A stretch of 64,000 nt of DNA, taken from contig OY970315.1 of NCBI GenBank assembly GCA_963716525.1, forward strand, positions 3,162,001-3,226,000, given 5' to 3'. This DNA comes from JBBREP01 sp963716525. Its GTDB lineage: Bacteria > Actinomycetota > Acidimicrobiia > IMCC26256 > PALSA-610. Both the position numbers and the translations under genes were made by a program. Under the pieces are notes generated by a model. It ran no database searches. It had not been told where the DNA came from and saw only the letters and a list, made by a program, of their open reading frames with translations. Below, piece by piece: positions 27,025 through 35,938 of the stretch (within the stretch, counting starts at the first letter, position 1; every line of letters begins with the position of its first letter).

Positions 27025-27053
27025 TGGACTTAGTCCACGACTTAGTCTATTCT
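27025..27053 (+). promoter_or_regulatory. Toxin-antitoxin promoter with paired palindromic operators
   Basis: TGGACT-T-AGTCCA (27025-27037, perfect 13-bp palindrome) and GACT-T-AGTC (27039-27047) share the core GACTTAGTC with centres 12 bp apart. The first covers the -35 position and the second abuts the -10 TATTCT (27048-27053), which lies 6 nt before ATG 27060. This is the layout expected for autorepression by the antitoxin or toxin-antitoxin complex. Confidence 0.65.
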
Positions 27054-27059
27054 GGCCCG

Positions 27060-27287
27060 ATGCAGGTCGGTGTGCACGAGGCGAAGACGAACTTCTCCGA
27101 GCTCCTGCGCCGGGTCGCGCTCGGCGAGGAGGTCGTGATCACCCGCTCCGGCGAACCCGTGGCCCGCCTCATCGGTGCCGCGACCCGACGCGCGCCGCGG
27201 CTCGGCCTCGACGTCGGGAAGGTGGTGATCCGCGACGACTTCGATGCGCCCCTCGACGCCGACACGATGGCCGGCTTCGAAGCGTGA
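27060..27287 (+). CDS. Phd/YefM-family antitoxin
   Basis: 75 aa. The N-terminus MQVGVHEAKTNFSELLRRVALGEEVVITRSGEPVARL is the standard Phd/YefM DNA-binding fold. The C-terminus, expected to wrap the toxin, is short and acidic (DDFDAPLDADTMAGFEA). The stop overlaps the toxin start by 4 nt. A leaderless-type promoter with two palindromes precedes it. It lies between glgP and an LLM-class gene, a typical mobile position. Confidence 0.9.
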   Translation: MQVGVHEAKTNFSELLRRVALGEEVVITRSGEPVARLIGAATRRAPRLGLDVGKVVIRDDFDAPLDADTMAGFEA

Positions 27288-27676
27288 GGCTCCTCCTCGA
27301 CACCCACGTCTTCTTGTGGATGCAGGCGTCGCCCGACCGCATCGGCCCCGCGGCTCGTGCGCTGGTGAGCGATGCCGCCCACGAGCGCATGCTCTCGGCG
27401 GCCAGCGCGTGGGAGATCGTGATCAAGCAACGACTTGGCCGGCTGACGCTTCCCGAACCCCCCGAGCGCTACGTGCCCGAGCGGATGCGCACGAGCGCCG
27501 TCGACGGTCTTCCGATCACGCACCGACATGCACTTGCCGTCGGGGCGCTGCCGCTGCTGCACCGCGATCCGTTCGATCGCATGCTGGTCGCGCAGGCTCG
27601 CGTCGAGCGGGTCACGATCGTCACGGCCGACCCGCTCGTGTTGCAGTACGACGTCGATGTGCTCGACGCTCGGTGA
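27284..27676 (+). CDS. PIN-domain toxin (VapC-like RNase)
   Basis: 130 aa PIN nuclease. Acidic residues of the Mg site are present: Asp in RLLLDTHVFLWM (residue 5), Glu in SAASAWEIVIKQRLG (near 43), Asp in LLHRDPFDRMLVAQA (near 93) and Asp in IVTADPLV. This subtype (LDTHVFLW, WEIVIK) commonly pairs with Phd-type antitoxins and cleaves RNA. It starts at GTG 27284, overlapping the antitoxin stop, so synthesis is coupled. All active-site residues look intact. Confidence 0.9.
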   Translation: MRLLLDTHVFLWMQASPDRIGPAARALVSDAAHERMLSAASAWEIVIKQRLGRLTLPEPPERYVPERMRTSAVDGLPITHRHALAVGALPLLHRDPFDRMLVAQARVERVTIVTADPLVLQYDVDVLDAR

Positions 27677-27692
27677 GCGCGGGGCTGATCAC

Positions 27693-27698
27693 TACGCT
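27693..27698 (+). promoter_or_regulatory. Possible -10 TACGCT of the LLM-class gene
   Basis: TACGCT lies 10 nt before ATG 27709, within reach of a near-leaderless transcript. Spacing is longer than in the other cases. Confidence 0.3.
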
Positions 27699-27708
27699 TG
27701 CTCGCTCG

Positions 27709-28707
27709 ATGACCGACATGACGATCTCGTGCGGGTTCCCGCCTTCTCTCGCCGCGGTCGAGCACATCGCGCTCGCGGAGCAGCTCGGCTACGCGCGCGC
27801 ATGGGTCTACGACTCGCCCGCGCTGTATCCCGACGTGTGGATGATCCTCGCGCTCGCGGCGGCGCGCACGCGCGGCATCGGCCTGGGCCCGGCCGTGCTC
27901 GTGCCGTCGCTGCGCCATCCGATGGTGAACGCGGCCGCGATCACCACCCTCGCGGAGCTGGCACCGGAGCGCGTCGCGGTCGCGATCGGCTCGGGATTCA
28001 CCGGCCGCATGGTGCTCGGGCAGCGCCCGATGAAGTGGCGAGACGTCGAGGAGTACGTGGTCACGCTGCGGGCCCTGCTGCGCGGCGACGACGCGCAGTG
28101 GGACGGCGCGACGCTGCGCATGCTCCAACCCGAAGGCTTCGGCGCGCCGCGGCCGGTCACCGACGTGCCGATCCTGATCGCGGCCGATGGGCCGAGGGGC
28201 CTCGCGGTCGCGAGTCGTCTGGGTGATGGCGTGTTCTCCGCCGGTGTGCCGCAGCAGGCCGGCAACAACGTGCCGGAGTGGCGGGCGCTGCTCGCGTTCG
28301 GCACGGTGCTCGACGGCGGCGAGTCTCCGAGCTCGCCCCGCGCCCGAGCGGCCACGGAGCCCGCGCTCGCGGTCGTGGCGCACGCGCTGTACGAGCGGGC
28401 CGGCGCCGACGCCGTGCGCGGCCTACCGGGTGGCGATGCGTGGGTCGACGCCGTGGAAGCGGTTCCCGAGTCGCAGCGGCATCTCTCGGTGCACGAAGGA
28501 CATCTTGTGGCCGCGAACGAACGCGACCGCCGGCTCGGCGACGTGTCGTCGCTGGCCGAAGCATTCACGTTCACGGGCAGCGCGCAGCAGCTTCGCGACC
28601 GTCTCGATCAGCTCGCCGCGCAGGGGGTCACCGAGATCGCCTACCAGCCCGCGGGCCCCGACATCGCGCGGGAGCTGCAGACCTTCGCGGCAATGGCCGC
28701 GATCTGA
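27709..28707 (+). CDS. LLM-class (luciferase-like) F420-type oxidoreductase
   Basis: 332 aa TIM-barrel oxidoreductase. MTISCGFPPSLAAVEHIALAEQLGYARAWVYDSPALYPDVWM, then TRGIGLGPAVLVPSLRHPMVNAAAITTL and ERVAVAIGSGFTGRMVLGQ are typical of LLM-class enzymes, which in actinobacteria mostly use F420. VPILIAADGPRGLAVASRLGDGVF is the second cofactor-side motif. Substrate unknown. It converges on the GH57 gene with a 12-nt gap. ATG 27718 is an alternative start. Confidence 0.88.
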   Translation: MTDMTISCGFPPSLAAVEHIALAEQLGYARAWVYDSPALYPDVWMILALAAARTRGIGLGPAVLVPSLRHPMVNAAAITTLAELAPERVAVAIGSGFTGRMVLGQRPMKWRDVEEYVVTLRALLRGDDAQWDGATLRMLQPEGFGAPRPVTDVPILIAADGPRGLAVASRLGDGVFSAGVPQQAGNNVPEWRALLAFGTVLDGGESPSSPRARAATEPALAVVAHALYERAGADAVRGLPGGDAWVDAVEAVPESQRHLSVHEGHLVAANERDRRLGDVSSLAEAFTFTGSAQQLRDRLDQLAAQGVTEIAYQPAGPDIARELQTFAAMAAI

Positions 28708-28719
28708 GACCCGTACGAT

Positions 28720-30156
28720 TCAGGAGTCGAGCCGCGGCGCGTCGCGCACTGCGAGGTCGTGCCAGATCGCGCGCCCGTCGATGCCGTACTTGTCGCTGAA
28801 CATCGGTGCGAGCGAATCGGCCATCAGCCCGTCGAGGTCGGGTCCGCCGAGCTCGACGACGAGCTCGGCGGCGCGGCGCGCGTGGCGCAGCACGATGACG
28901 GTTTCGTGGCCGGCCGCGTCGTCGAAGAACCAACCGCAGCTCGAGTACATGAACAGCAGGTGGCGCTGCAGCTCGAGCCACAGGAGCGCGCGCTCCGGCG
29001 AGCCGGCCACGTGCGACTCGCAGAACGCCGCCCACGCCGACCGGTCGAGCAGCACGTCGACGTAGTCGTCGCGTGCCCCGGCCGCGTCGCGGAGGTCGGA
29101 GGCGAGCGCCGGCACCTGCCGCACCGTGTCGCGCAGGCGATCGAGCGCGGTTCGCAGCGGCGCGCGCCAGCCCTGGTCGTGTGGGGCGGCGCCGGCCGAC
29201 CGGCAGCCGCAGTCGCTGCGCCACCGCTCGATGCCGTGCGCGCAGCTCCATGCCGATGGCGCAACCGCCACACCCCGCTGGGCGGGCGTGGTTGCGATCG
29301 CGCCGGCCGCGTTCGTCACCGCGACCTCGCTCGTGGCGCCGACGCGTTCGAGCGCGACCGCGAGGGCCATCTCGCCGAACTCGTGATGGTGCCCGTAGCT
29401 CTCCATGTCGGTCACCACGCCGGTGGTGACGCGGCCCGTGCTTGCGGCCACGACCTGTTCGGCGAGCCGCACCCCGTCGTGCAGGCCACCGCCGAAGGCC
29501 ACGAGGCTCGACAGCGCGCCGTCGTACGGCAAGAGCACGATCGTGCGGCCGCTCGGCAACGCCACGCGTACCGGCGCCCCGCGCGTATCGGTGAGCACCT
29601 GGTACGGCGCCACGAGCGTGAACTCGATGCCGTGGGCGGCGAGCGTGTCGAGCGACGCGAGGTCGAGCGCAGTCTCGGGCATCCACATGCCCACAGGGGC
29701 GCGGCCGAACCGGAAGCGGAACTCCTGCACGCCCCACCGTACGAGCGTGCGGCGGTCGTCCTCGTTGCAGAGCGGCAGGATCGCGTGCACGTACGGGTGC
29801 GCGATTGCCGCGCCGTGGCCGGTGCGCGCGAGTTGCACTGCGTCGGCGCGCACCAGCGCGGCGAGCAGCGCGGGTTCGTGCCGCTCGAACCACGCGGTGA
29901 GGGTCGGCGCCACGTTGAACGAGATGTGCTCGTAGTTGTTGCGCACCACGACGGCGCCGTCGCTGCGGTGCACCTCTGCGTGCGTGTTCGGCCGGTAGCA
30001 CTCGTGCGTGATGCGCTCGTTCCAGTCGTGGTGCGGCGCAGCTGTCGGTTCGAGCGCGGTCTCGCCCGTCCACGGGTCCTCGCGCGGGGGCTGGTACAGG
30101 TGACCGTGGACGATCACGGGCACCGGCATGCTCGGTTCGCTTCGTGCCTCGGTCAT
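28720..30156 (-). CDS. GH57-family glycosidase with DUF3536 C-terminus
   Basis: 478 aa. The N-terminal GH57 barrel has VIVHGHLYQPPREDPWTGE (residues 12-31), NDWNERITHECYRPN-type pattern, YEHISFNVAPTL and PVGMWMPETALDLASLDTLAAHGIEFTLVAPYQ. DMESYGHHHEFGE is near 250. The C-terminal half resembles DUF3536, which follows GH57 in many bacterial proteins of unproven specificity. Third gene of a minus-strand operon glgA-glgC-GH57: its ATG overlaps the glgC stop as ATGA. Context suggests an alpha-glucan acting enzyme, perhaps branching or debranching (inference). Confidence 0.85.
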   Translation of the reverse strand: MTEARSEPSMPVPVIVHGHLYQPPREDPWTGETALEPTAAPHHDWNERITHECYRPNTHAEVHRSDGAVVVRNNYEHISFNVAPTLTAWFERHEPALLAALVRADAVQLARTGHGAAIAHPYVHAILPLCNEDDRRTLVRWGVQEFRFRFGRAPVGMWMPETALDLASLDTLAAHGIEFTLVAPYQVLTDTRGAPVRVALPSGRTIVLLPYDGALSSLVAFGGGLHDGVRLAEQVVAASTGRVTTGVVTDMESYGHHHEFGEMALAVALERVGATSEVAVTNAAGAIATTPAQRGVAVAPSAWSCAHGIERWRSDCGCRSAGAAPHDQGWRAPLRTALDRLRDTVRQVPALASDLRDAAGARDDYVDVLLDRSAWAAFCESHVAGSPERALLWLELQRHLLFMYSSCGWFFDDAAGHETVIVLRHARRAAELVVELGGPDLDGLMADSLAPMFSDKYGIDGRAIWHDLAVRDAPRLDS

Positions 30157-31388
30157 CGGTCGACGCGCAGGTCGCGATCCTTCTCGATGATCACGACGCC
30201 GTTCGCGCTCGTGTGGAAGCGCGCGGCGTCGGCCGCGGCGTCGGAGCCGATCCGCTGGCCCGACGGCACCACGACGTTCTTGTCGATGATCGCCCGGTGC
30301 ACGCGGGCACCCGACTCGACGCGCACGCCCGGGAAGAGGATCGACTCGCTGACGTGTGCGTCGGTGTCGACGTAGACCTCGGTGCCGAGCACGCTCCGCT
30401 CGACGTGACCGCCGGACACGATCGAGCCCTGGCACAGCAGGCTCTCGCGGACGTATGACGCCTCGCCACCGGCACCGCGCGACACTTTCGCGGGCGGCAA
30501 CGGCGGCGCGTGGCTGTAGACCGGCCACAGCGGGTTGTAGAGGTTGAACACCGGCACCGGCGCGACGAGATCCATGTTGGCGTCGTAGAACGAGTCGAGC
30601 GAGCCGACGTCGCGCCAGTAGCCGCGGTTGCGCTCGTCGTCACCCGGCACGACGTTCGTGCTGAAGTCATAGACGTTCGCGACGCCCTCCGCGGTGAGGG
30701 CCGGGATCACGTCGCCGCCGATGTCGGTGCGCTCACCCTCGCCGCGTCCCGGGGTGACGACGTCGATGAGCGTCTGCACGTCGAACACGTAGTTGCCCAT
30801 CGACGCGAGGCAGCGCGACGGATCGCCGGCCATGCTCGGTGGATCGGGCAGTTTCTCGTGGAACGCCACGATCCGCCCGCCGGGTGCCGCCTCGATGACA
30901 CCGAACTCAGACGCCTGCTCCCGGGGCACCGGGATCGCGGCGACGGTGACACCGGCACCCGAGGCGACGTGCGCGTCGACCATCTGGCCCGGATCCATCC
31001 GGTAGATGTGGTCGGCTCCGAACACGCAGACGATGTCGGGCTTCTCGTCGCTGATCAGGTTGAGGTTCTGGTAGATCGCGTCGGCCGAGCCCGAGAACCA
31101 GAACGGACCCCGCCGCATCTGCGCGGGCACGGGCGTGACGTAGTTGCCGAGCATCGTCGAGAACCGCCACGTCTGGCTGATGTGACGGTCGAGGCTGTGG
31201 CTCTTGTACTGCGTGAGCACGACGATCTTGAGGAACCCCGCGTTCGCGAAGTTCGACAGCGCGAAGTCGATGACCCGATACGAGCCGCCGAAGGGGACCG
31301 CCGGCTTGGCGCGGTCGTTGGTGAGCGGGAGCAAGCGGTCGCCCTTGCCGCCGGCCAGCACGATCACGAGCACGTTGGGCGCGGTCAT
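30153..31388 (-). CDS. glgC: Glucose-1-phosphate adenylyltransferase (ADP-glucose pyrophosphorylase)
   Basis: Makes ADP-glucose for glycogen synthesis; 411 aa, full length. LAGGKGDRLLPLTNDRAKPAVPFGGSYR (residues 11-38) is the nucleotide-binding and effector region. ADAIYQNLNLI, VFGADHIYRMD, SEFGVIEA and YWRDVGSLDSFYDANMDL follow, then a left-handed beta-helix (GSIVSGGHVERSVLG, VESGARVHRAIIDKNV). It starts 43 nt after glgA and its stop overlaps the GH57 start by 4 nt. Confidence 0.96.
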   Translation of the reverse strand: MTAPNVLVIVLAGGKGDRLLPLTNDRAKPAVPFGGSYRVIDFALSNFANAGFLKIVVLTQYKSHSLDRHISQTWRFSTMLGNYVTPVPAQMRRGPFWFSGSADAIYQNLNLISDEKPDIVCVFGADHIYRMDPGQMVDAHVASGAGVTVAAIPVPREQASEFGVIEAAPGGRIVAFHEKLPDPPSMAGDPSRCLASMGNYVFDVQTLIDVVTPGRGEGERTDIGGDVIPALTAEGVANVYDFSTNVVPGDDERNRGYWRDVGSLDSFYDANMDLVAPVPVFNLYNPLWPVYSHAPPLPPAKVSRGAGGEASYVRESLLCQGSIVSGGHVERSVLGTEVYVDTDAHVSESILFPGVRVESGARVHRAIIDKNVVVPSGQRIGSDAAADAARFHTSANGVVIIEKDRDLRVDR

Positions 31389-31431
31389 CTCGGGCGCTCA
31401 CGGTAGTAGCTGTCGCGCACCGCGCTTGACG

Positions 31432-32851
31432 TTACGAGCGCGATTCCGAGCGCGATTCCGAGTGCGGGCCGCGCAGGCATTCGTACAGCTCCACGTACGA
31501 GCGCGCGGGCTCGACCCACGACCAGTCGGTGCGCATCGCCCGGCGCTGGATCGCGCGCCGCCGGGACCGGTTCGACCAGGCGCGCAGCGCGCGGTGCCAG
31601 GCGTCGAGCAGCGCCGTCGGGTCGGGTGCGGGCGCGACGAAGCCGGTGCCGTGGCGCGGGTGGGCGTCGGCGTCGGCGACGGTGTCGAGGAGCCCGCCGA
31701 CACCGGTGACGACCGGCAGCGTGCCGTACCGCATCGCCTGCATCTGCGTGAGCCCGCACGGCTCGAACCGGCTCGGCATGAGCAGCAGGTCACCGCCGCC
31801 GATCAGGCGATGGCCGAGCGGGTCGTCGAAACCCTCGACGAACGCGACGTCGTCGGGGTTCGCAGCCGCCGCGGCCCGGAGCTGTGCCGCGGTGGCGGCT
31901 TCACCGTTGCCGAGCACGGCGAGCTGCGTGCGCAGCCCCCCGAGGTAGCCGAGCAACGGCACGACCATGTCGATGCCCTTCTGGTGCGCGAGGCGCGACA
32001 CGATCACCGTCAGCGCGCGGCGACCTCCGGGATCGTCGTCGCGCAGCCCGAGCTCGGCGCGCACCGCGCGCCGCGTGTGCGCCTTGGCGTCGAGATGATC
32101 GGCGTCGAACGGCATCACCAACGCGTCGTCGTGGGCAGGGTCCCACACGTCGGACTCCACGCCGTTGAGGATGCCGACGAGCGGACCGGCGCGTGCTGCG
32201 AGCACGTCGGTGAGCCCGCAGCCCTGTTCGGGGCGCAGGATCTCGTCGCGGTAACGAGGACTGACGACCGCGACGGCACCGGCGCGCCGGAGCCCGCCCG
32301 CGAGCGTGTTGCAACCGCCGTCGCGCTCGAACGCGTCGCTGTGCGGACCGAGCCGGGCGAGCCAGCTCCGGTCGGCCCAACCCTGGTACGCGAGATTGTG
32401 GACGGACAGCACGGTGCGGGCGGCGACGTCGTCGGCGAGCGCGGTGGCGGTGTGCCAGTCGTTCAAGTGGAGCACGTCCGGCCTGCGCATCGCGGCGAGC
32501 GTGCGGCACGGCCGCAGCGAAGGAGAAGAACCGATGCTCGTTGTCGGGCCAGCCGTTGCCGGCGGCGTCGAGGTACGGGTGGGGGCGCGCGAGGCCCGCG
32601 CCGCTCACCAGCGTCACCCGGCCGGCCCGGGCGTCGATGCCGGTGCGCGCCTGCATGGGACCGGTCCAGCCGGGCGTGGTGAGATCCGTGCGCGCCTCGC
32701 CGTCGAGCGGCTCACCGGAGTAGTCGGGCAGCACCACCTCGACGTCGTGACCGGTGGCCCGGAGCTCGCGGACGAGGCCGGCCACCGCCGACCCCAACCC
32801 GCCCACGCTGGCGACCGGCGCGAGCTCGGCCGTTGCGGCCATCACTCTCAC
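31432..32851 (-). CDS. glgA: Glycogen synthase-type glycosyltransferase (GT5), frame-broken
   Basis: Transfers glucose from ADP-glucose to glycogen (family role); about 472 aa. From GTG 32851: ATAELAPVASVGGLGSAVAG is the GT5 N-terminal motif, though the ADP-glucose-contacting Lys of K-x-GG is Ser. The frame is lost near 32505 in GC-rich sequence. The next frame continues with RPDVLHLNDWHTAT, SVHNLAYQGWAD, IVSRLAHQKGIDMVVPLLGYL and the Glu-containing LLLMPSRFEPCGLTQMQAMRYGTLPVVTGVGGL. The C-terminus ends in a short SESR repeat encoded by a 12-bp tandem. The -10 TAGTCT is 6 nt before the start. First gene of glgA-glgC-GH57 and divergent from the CMD-family gene. Confidence 0.9.
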
Positions 32852-32857
32852 TGCCGG

Positions 32858-32863
32858 AGACTA
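32858..32863 (-). promoter_or_regulatory. -10 hexamer TAGTCT of the glgA operon, leaderless
   Basis: On the minus strand TAGTCT is followed by 6 nt and GTG 32851. It lies only 5 nt from the divergent CMD gene's start codon. Confidence 0.5.
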
Positions 32864-32868
32864 TCGAG

Positions 32869-33423
32869 GTGACGAATCCTCGCATGGCCCCGCTGCAAGC
32901 CGACGAGATGGACGACGAGACGCGTGAGATCGTGGCGCGCGGCGTGCCCGGTGGCCGGGTGCTCAACATCTTCGCGACGCTCGCGCGTCACCCGAAGTTG
33001 CTGAAGCGCTGGCTCGTGTTCGGCTCGCACGTGCTCACGAAATCGACGCTGTCGCCGCGCGAGCGCGAGCTGCTGATCCTGCGCACGGGCTGGCGGTGCG
33101 GCAGTGGTTACGAATGGGGCCAGCACGTGGTGATCGGCCGGACCGTGGGCATCACCGACGAGGACATCACGCGCCTCGGTGCGGTGCCGGCGAGCCCCGC
33201 ATGGTCGGAGCGTGACGCGCTGCTCGTACGTTGCGCCGACGAGCTGTTCGAGGATCGCACGCTGAGCGACGACACCTACGCCGAGCTCGCGGCGCGCTAC
33301 AGCGACCAGCAGATCCTCGACGTGCTGTTCACCGTCGGCCAGTACCAGCTCGTGTCGACCGTGTTGCGGTCGCTGGGCGTGCAACGCGACGACGGCCTTG
33401 CCCGCGTGCCACTGCCGGAGTGA
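32869..33423 (+). CDS. Carboxymuconolactone decarboxylase (CMD/AhpD-like) family protein
   Basis: 184 aa. KSTLSPRERELLILRTGWRCGSGYEWGQHVVIGRTVGIT is the CMD-family core with Cys and His of the active region; typical members have this CGSGYEWGQH stretch or a CxxC pair. Two CMD-like halves are suggested by YSDQQILDVLFTVGQYQLVSTVLRSLGV. Function in the pathway unknown, perhaps a peroxidase or decarboxylase side-role in aromatic or steroid breakdown. GTG 32869 chosen; ATG 32884 is possible. It abuts the convergent SDR gene with no gap. Confidence 0.82.
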   Translation: MTNPRMAPLQADEMDDETREIVARGVPGGRVLNIFATLARHPKLLKRWLVFGSHVLTKSTLSPRERELLILRTGWRCGSGYEWGQHVVIGRTVGITDEDITRLGAVPASPAWSERDALLVRCADELFEDRTLSDDTYAELAARYSDQQILDVLFTVGQYQLVSTVLRSLGVQRDDGLARVPLPE

Positions 33424-34201
33424 TCACACGCTCAACCAGCCGCCGTCGACGGCGATCACCTGCCCGGTGACGAACGTGCTCATGTCGCTCGCGAGGAACA
33501 GCAGCGCGCCGTCGAGCTCGTCGATCGCCCCGCCGCGGCCCATCGGCGTGCGGTTGCGCATCCAGCGTTCGGCGCGCTCGTCGCCGAACATGCGGCCCTC
33601 GGTCATCTCGGTGGGGAACCAACCGGGCGCGATCGCGTTCACCCGCACACCGCGGCGCCCCCACTGCGCGGCGAGCTCGCGGGTGAGATTGACGAGGCCG
33701 CCCTTCGACGCCGCGTAGCCGGCCTGCGGGATCTGGCCGACGCCCACGAGGCCGAGGATCGACGCCACGTTGACGATCGATCCGCCGGTGCCGGCTTCGA
33801 TCATCGCCTGCGCCGCGGCGCAGGCCAGCGCAAACGGTGCGGTGAGGTTCACGCGCAGCGCCTGCTCGAACTGCTCGACCGACTCCTCGAACGCCGGGAC
33901 CACGGTGGTGGCGCCCGCGTTGTTGACGAGCACGTCGACGCGCCCGAACGCCGCGCGCGCGCGTGCTCGACGACGCGGTCGGCCGCGTGCGGCTCGGTGA
34001 GGTCGATCGCGAGCGGCGAGGCCGACTCGAGCTCGCCGGCCAGCGCGTCGAGCCGGTCGCGCCGGCGCGCCACCGGCACCACGTGACCGCCGGCCGCGGC
34101 GAGCACGCGGCGAACTGGGCGCCCAAACCGGAGCTCGCGCCCGTGACGATGGCGACGCGCCCGTCGAGGCGGAACCGTTGCTCCACGGCGGGCGAAGTCA
34201 T
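33424..34201 (-). CDS. Short-chain dehydrogenase/reductase, two frame breaks
   Basis: NAD(P)-dependent oxidoreductase of the classical SDR type; about 258 aa once repaired. The pieces in order are: RLDGRVAIVTGASSGLGAQFA (cofactor loop), VLAAAGGHVVPVARRRDRLDAL, and LVNNAGATTVVPAFEESV ... GSIVNVASILG ... YAASKGGLVNLTRELA (Tyr-x3-Lys) ... NAIAPGWFPTEMT ... GQVIAVDGGWLSV. Breaks lie near 34113 and in the CG run near 33955. ATG 34201 overlaps the stop of the acyl-CoA synthetase gene by 4 nt, so the two are coupled and probably act in one catabolic route. Confidence 0.88.
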
Positions 34202-35890
34202 CCTAGGCACCTTCGGCGGTCGCGCAGCTCGCCGTCGGCGATCGCGCCGGCCTGCTCGCGCGCCCACGGATAGTCGATCTTGCCGGCACTCGAGCGCGCG
34301 AGCGCGTCGACCAGGACCGCGGCGCGCGGTGCCTTGTAGGCGGCCAGCGTGAGGCGGCAGTGCGCCCGCAGCTCGTCGAGCGCCGGCGCGTCGGCGGCGG
34401 TGGCGACGACCGCGGTGACGAGCTGGCCCCAGCGCGGCTCGGGCACACCCACGACGGCCGCGTCGCCGATGCTCGGATGTGCCTTCAACACCGCCTCGAC
34501 CTCCTCCGGGTACACCTTCTCGCCGCCGGTGTTGATGCAGAGCGAGCCCCGCCCGACGAGGTGCAGGAGGCCGGCGCCGTCGAGGTACGCGAGGTCGCCG
34601 GGGATCGACCAGCGGCGGCCGTCGATCTCCACGAACGTGCACGCCGATCGCTCGGGATCGTTGTGGTAGCCGATCGGCACGGGCCCGCACGTGGCGAGCC
34701 GGCCGACGACGCCCGGCTCGACCGGTTTGAGCGCGTCGTCGACGATCATCGACTCGGCCTTCGGCGTGAACGTGAGCGAGGCGCCGGTGTCGCCGTCGCG
34801 TGTGAGGATCGCGACGGCCTGTGACGGCGACTCCGATGCACCGACCGCTTCGAGCACCGCGAGCGCTGTGGGCACCGCGTCGAGCAGCCGGCGCTTGGTC
34901 GACGCGGTGAGGATCGTGCCGCCTGATCCGAACAACCGCAACGACGACGTGTCGTAGCCGCGGGGGCGCCGGTCGAGCTCCTCGAGCAGCGGCCGCGCGC
35001 TCGCGTCGCCCACCAGCGTGAGCATGCAGACGCGCTCGCGCGCCACGAGGTGGAGCACCTGTGCCATGTCGGTCGACGGCTGCGTGTACAGCACGAGCGT
35101 GCCGCCCGCGAGCAGCGTGCCGAGCATGCCCCACTGCCCGCTGGCGTGCGACAGCGGTCCGAGCGACAGCGACACGAACTGCTCGGGCCCCGGATCGCCG
35201 GCCGGCAGGAACGGGCCGATGCGCGAGGCGGTGTTGACCCGCACGACCTCGGCGAGCTGTTCGGGGGCGGTGATCGGAGGGCCGCCGGGATTGCCGCCCG
35301 CGGTGGCAGCCTGGAAGATGTCCTCGTGCCGCCACACCACGCCCTTGGGTGGTCCCGTGGTGCCGCCGGTGTAGAGCATGTAGTGATCGTCGCCCGAGCG
35401 CGGTCCGAAGCGCCTCGCCACATCGGCGCCACCGAGCAGTGCCGTGAATTCGGGGGCGGACGTGAGGGCCGGTGCGTGGTCGCCCGTCGGGTTGTCGATC
35501 ACGACGATGCGAGCGTCGCCGAGCCGGGCCCGTGCGGCGCTCCCGGTGACCACATCGGCGTGCGCGGCATCGCAGACGAGCAGCGTGAACCCCGCGTCGG
35601 CAGCGATCTCGTCGAGCTCGCGCGCGCTGGCGCGCGGCGTTCACGACGACGGGCACGGCCCGGCGCTTCCAGCTGCCGAGCAGCGCCACCACGAGCTCGG
35701 CCGAGTTGGTGGCGAAGATGCCGACCGGCTCACCGGCGCGCACGCCGAGCCCGTCGATCGCGCCCGCGAAGCGATCGGCCTGCGCGTCGAGATCGCGGTA
35801 CGTGCGGCGCACGTCGCCGGCCACGAGCGCGAGTCGGTGGGGTGCCGCAGCGGCCACGATCTCGAAGAGGTCGGCGAGCTGGAAGGCCAC
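34198..35890 (-). CDS. Acyl-CoA synthetase (AMP-forming), frame-broken
   Basis: Activates a carboxylic acid to its CoA thioester through an acyl-adenylate; about 563 aa. N-terminus LADLFEIVAAAAPHRLALVAGD; AMP-binding signature YTGGTTGPPKGVVWRH near 165; ICxN-type motif SEGGT-like LFGSGGTI; hinge region GDLAYLDGAGLLHLVGRGS; Lys in SSAGKIDYPW at the C-end. The frame is lost near 35636 in a CG run (VVVNA / RASARELDEI). Chain-length or ring specificity cannot be read. Starts at GTG 35890 with TACCGT 6 nt upstream. Divergent from the Rieske gene; coupled to the downstream SDR. Confidence 0.9.
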
Positions 35891-35896
35891 GGCAGC

Positions 35897-35906
35897 ACGG
35901 TACAGT
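35897..35906. promoter_or_regulatory. Overlapping divergent -10 elements
   Basis: Minus strand: TACCGT (35902-35897), then 6 nt to GTG 35890. Plus strand: TACAGT (35901-35906). The two hexamers share the central TA, so RNA polymerase could serve only one gene at a time. Confidence 0.5.
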
Positions 35907-35938
35907 CAGCCGCTACGCAGGATCTCGACCGCTTCCTG

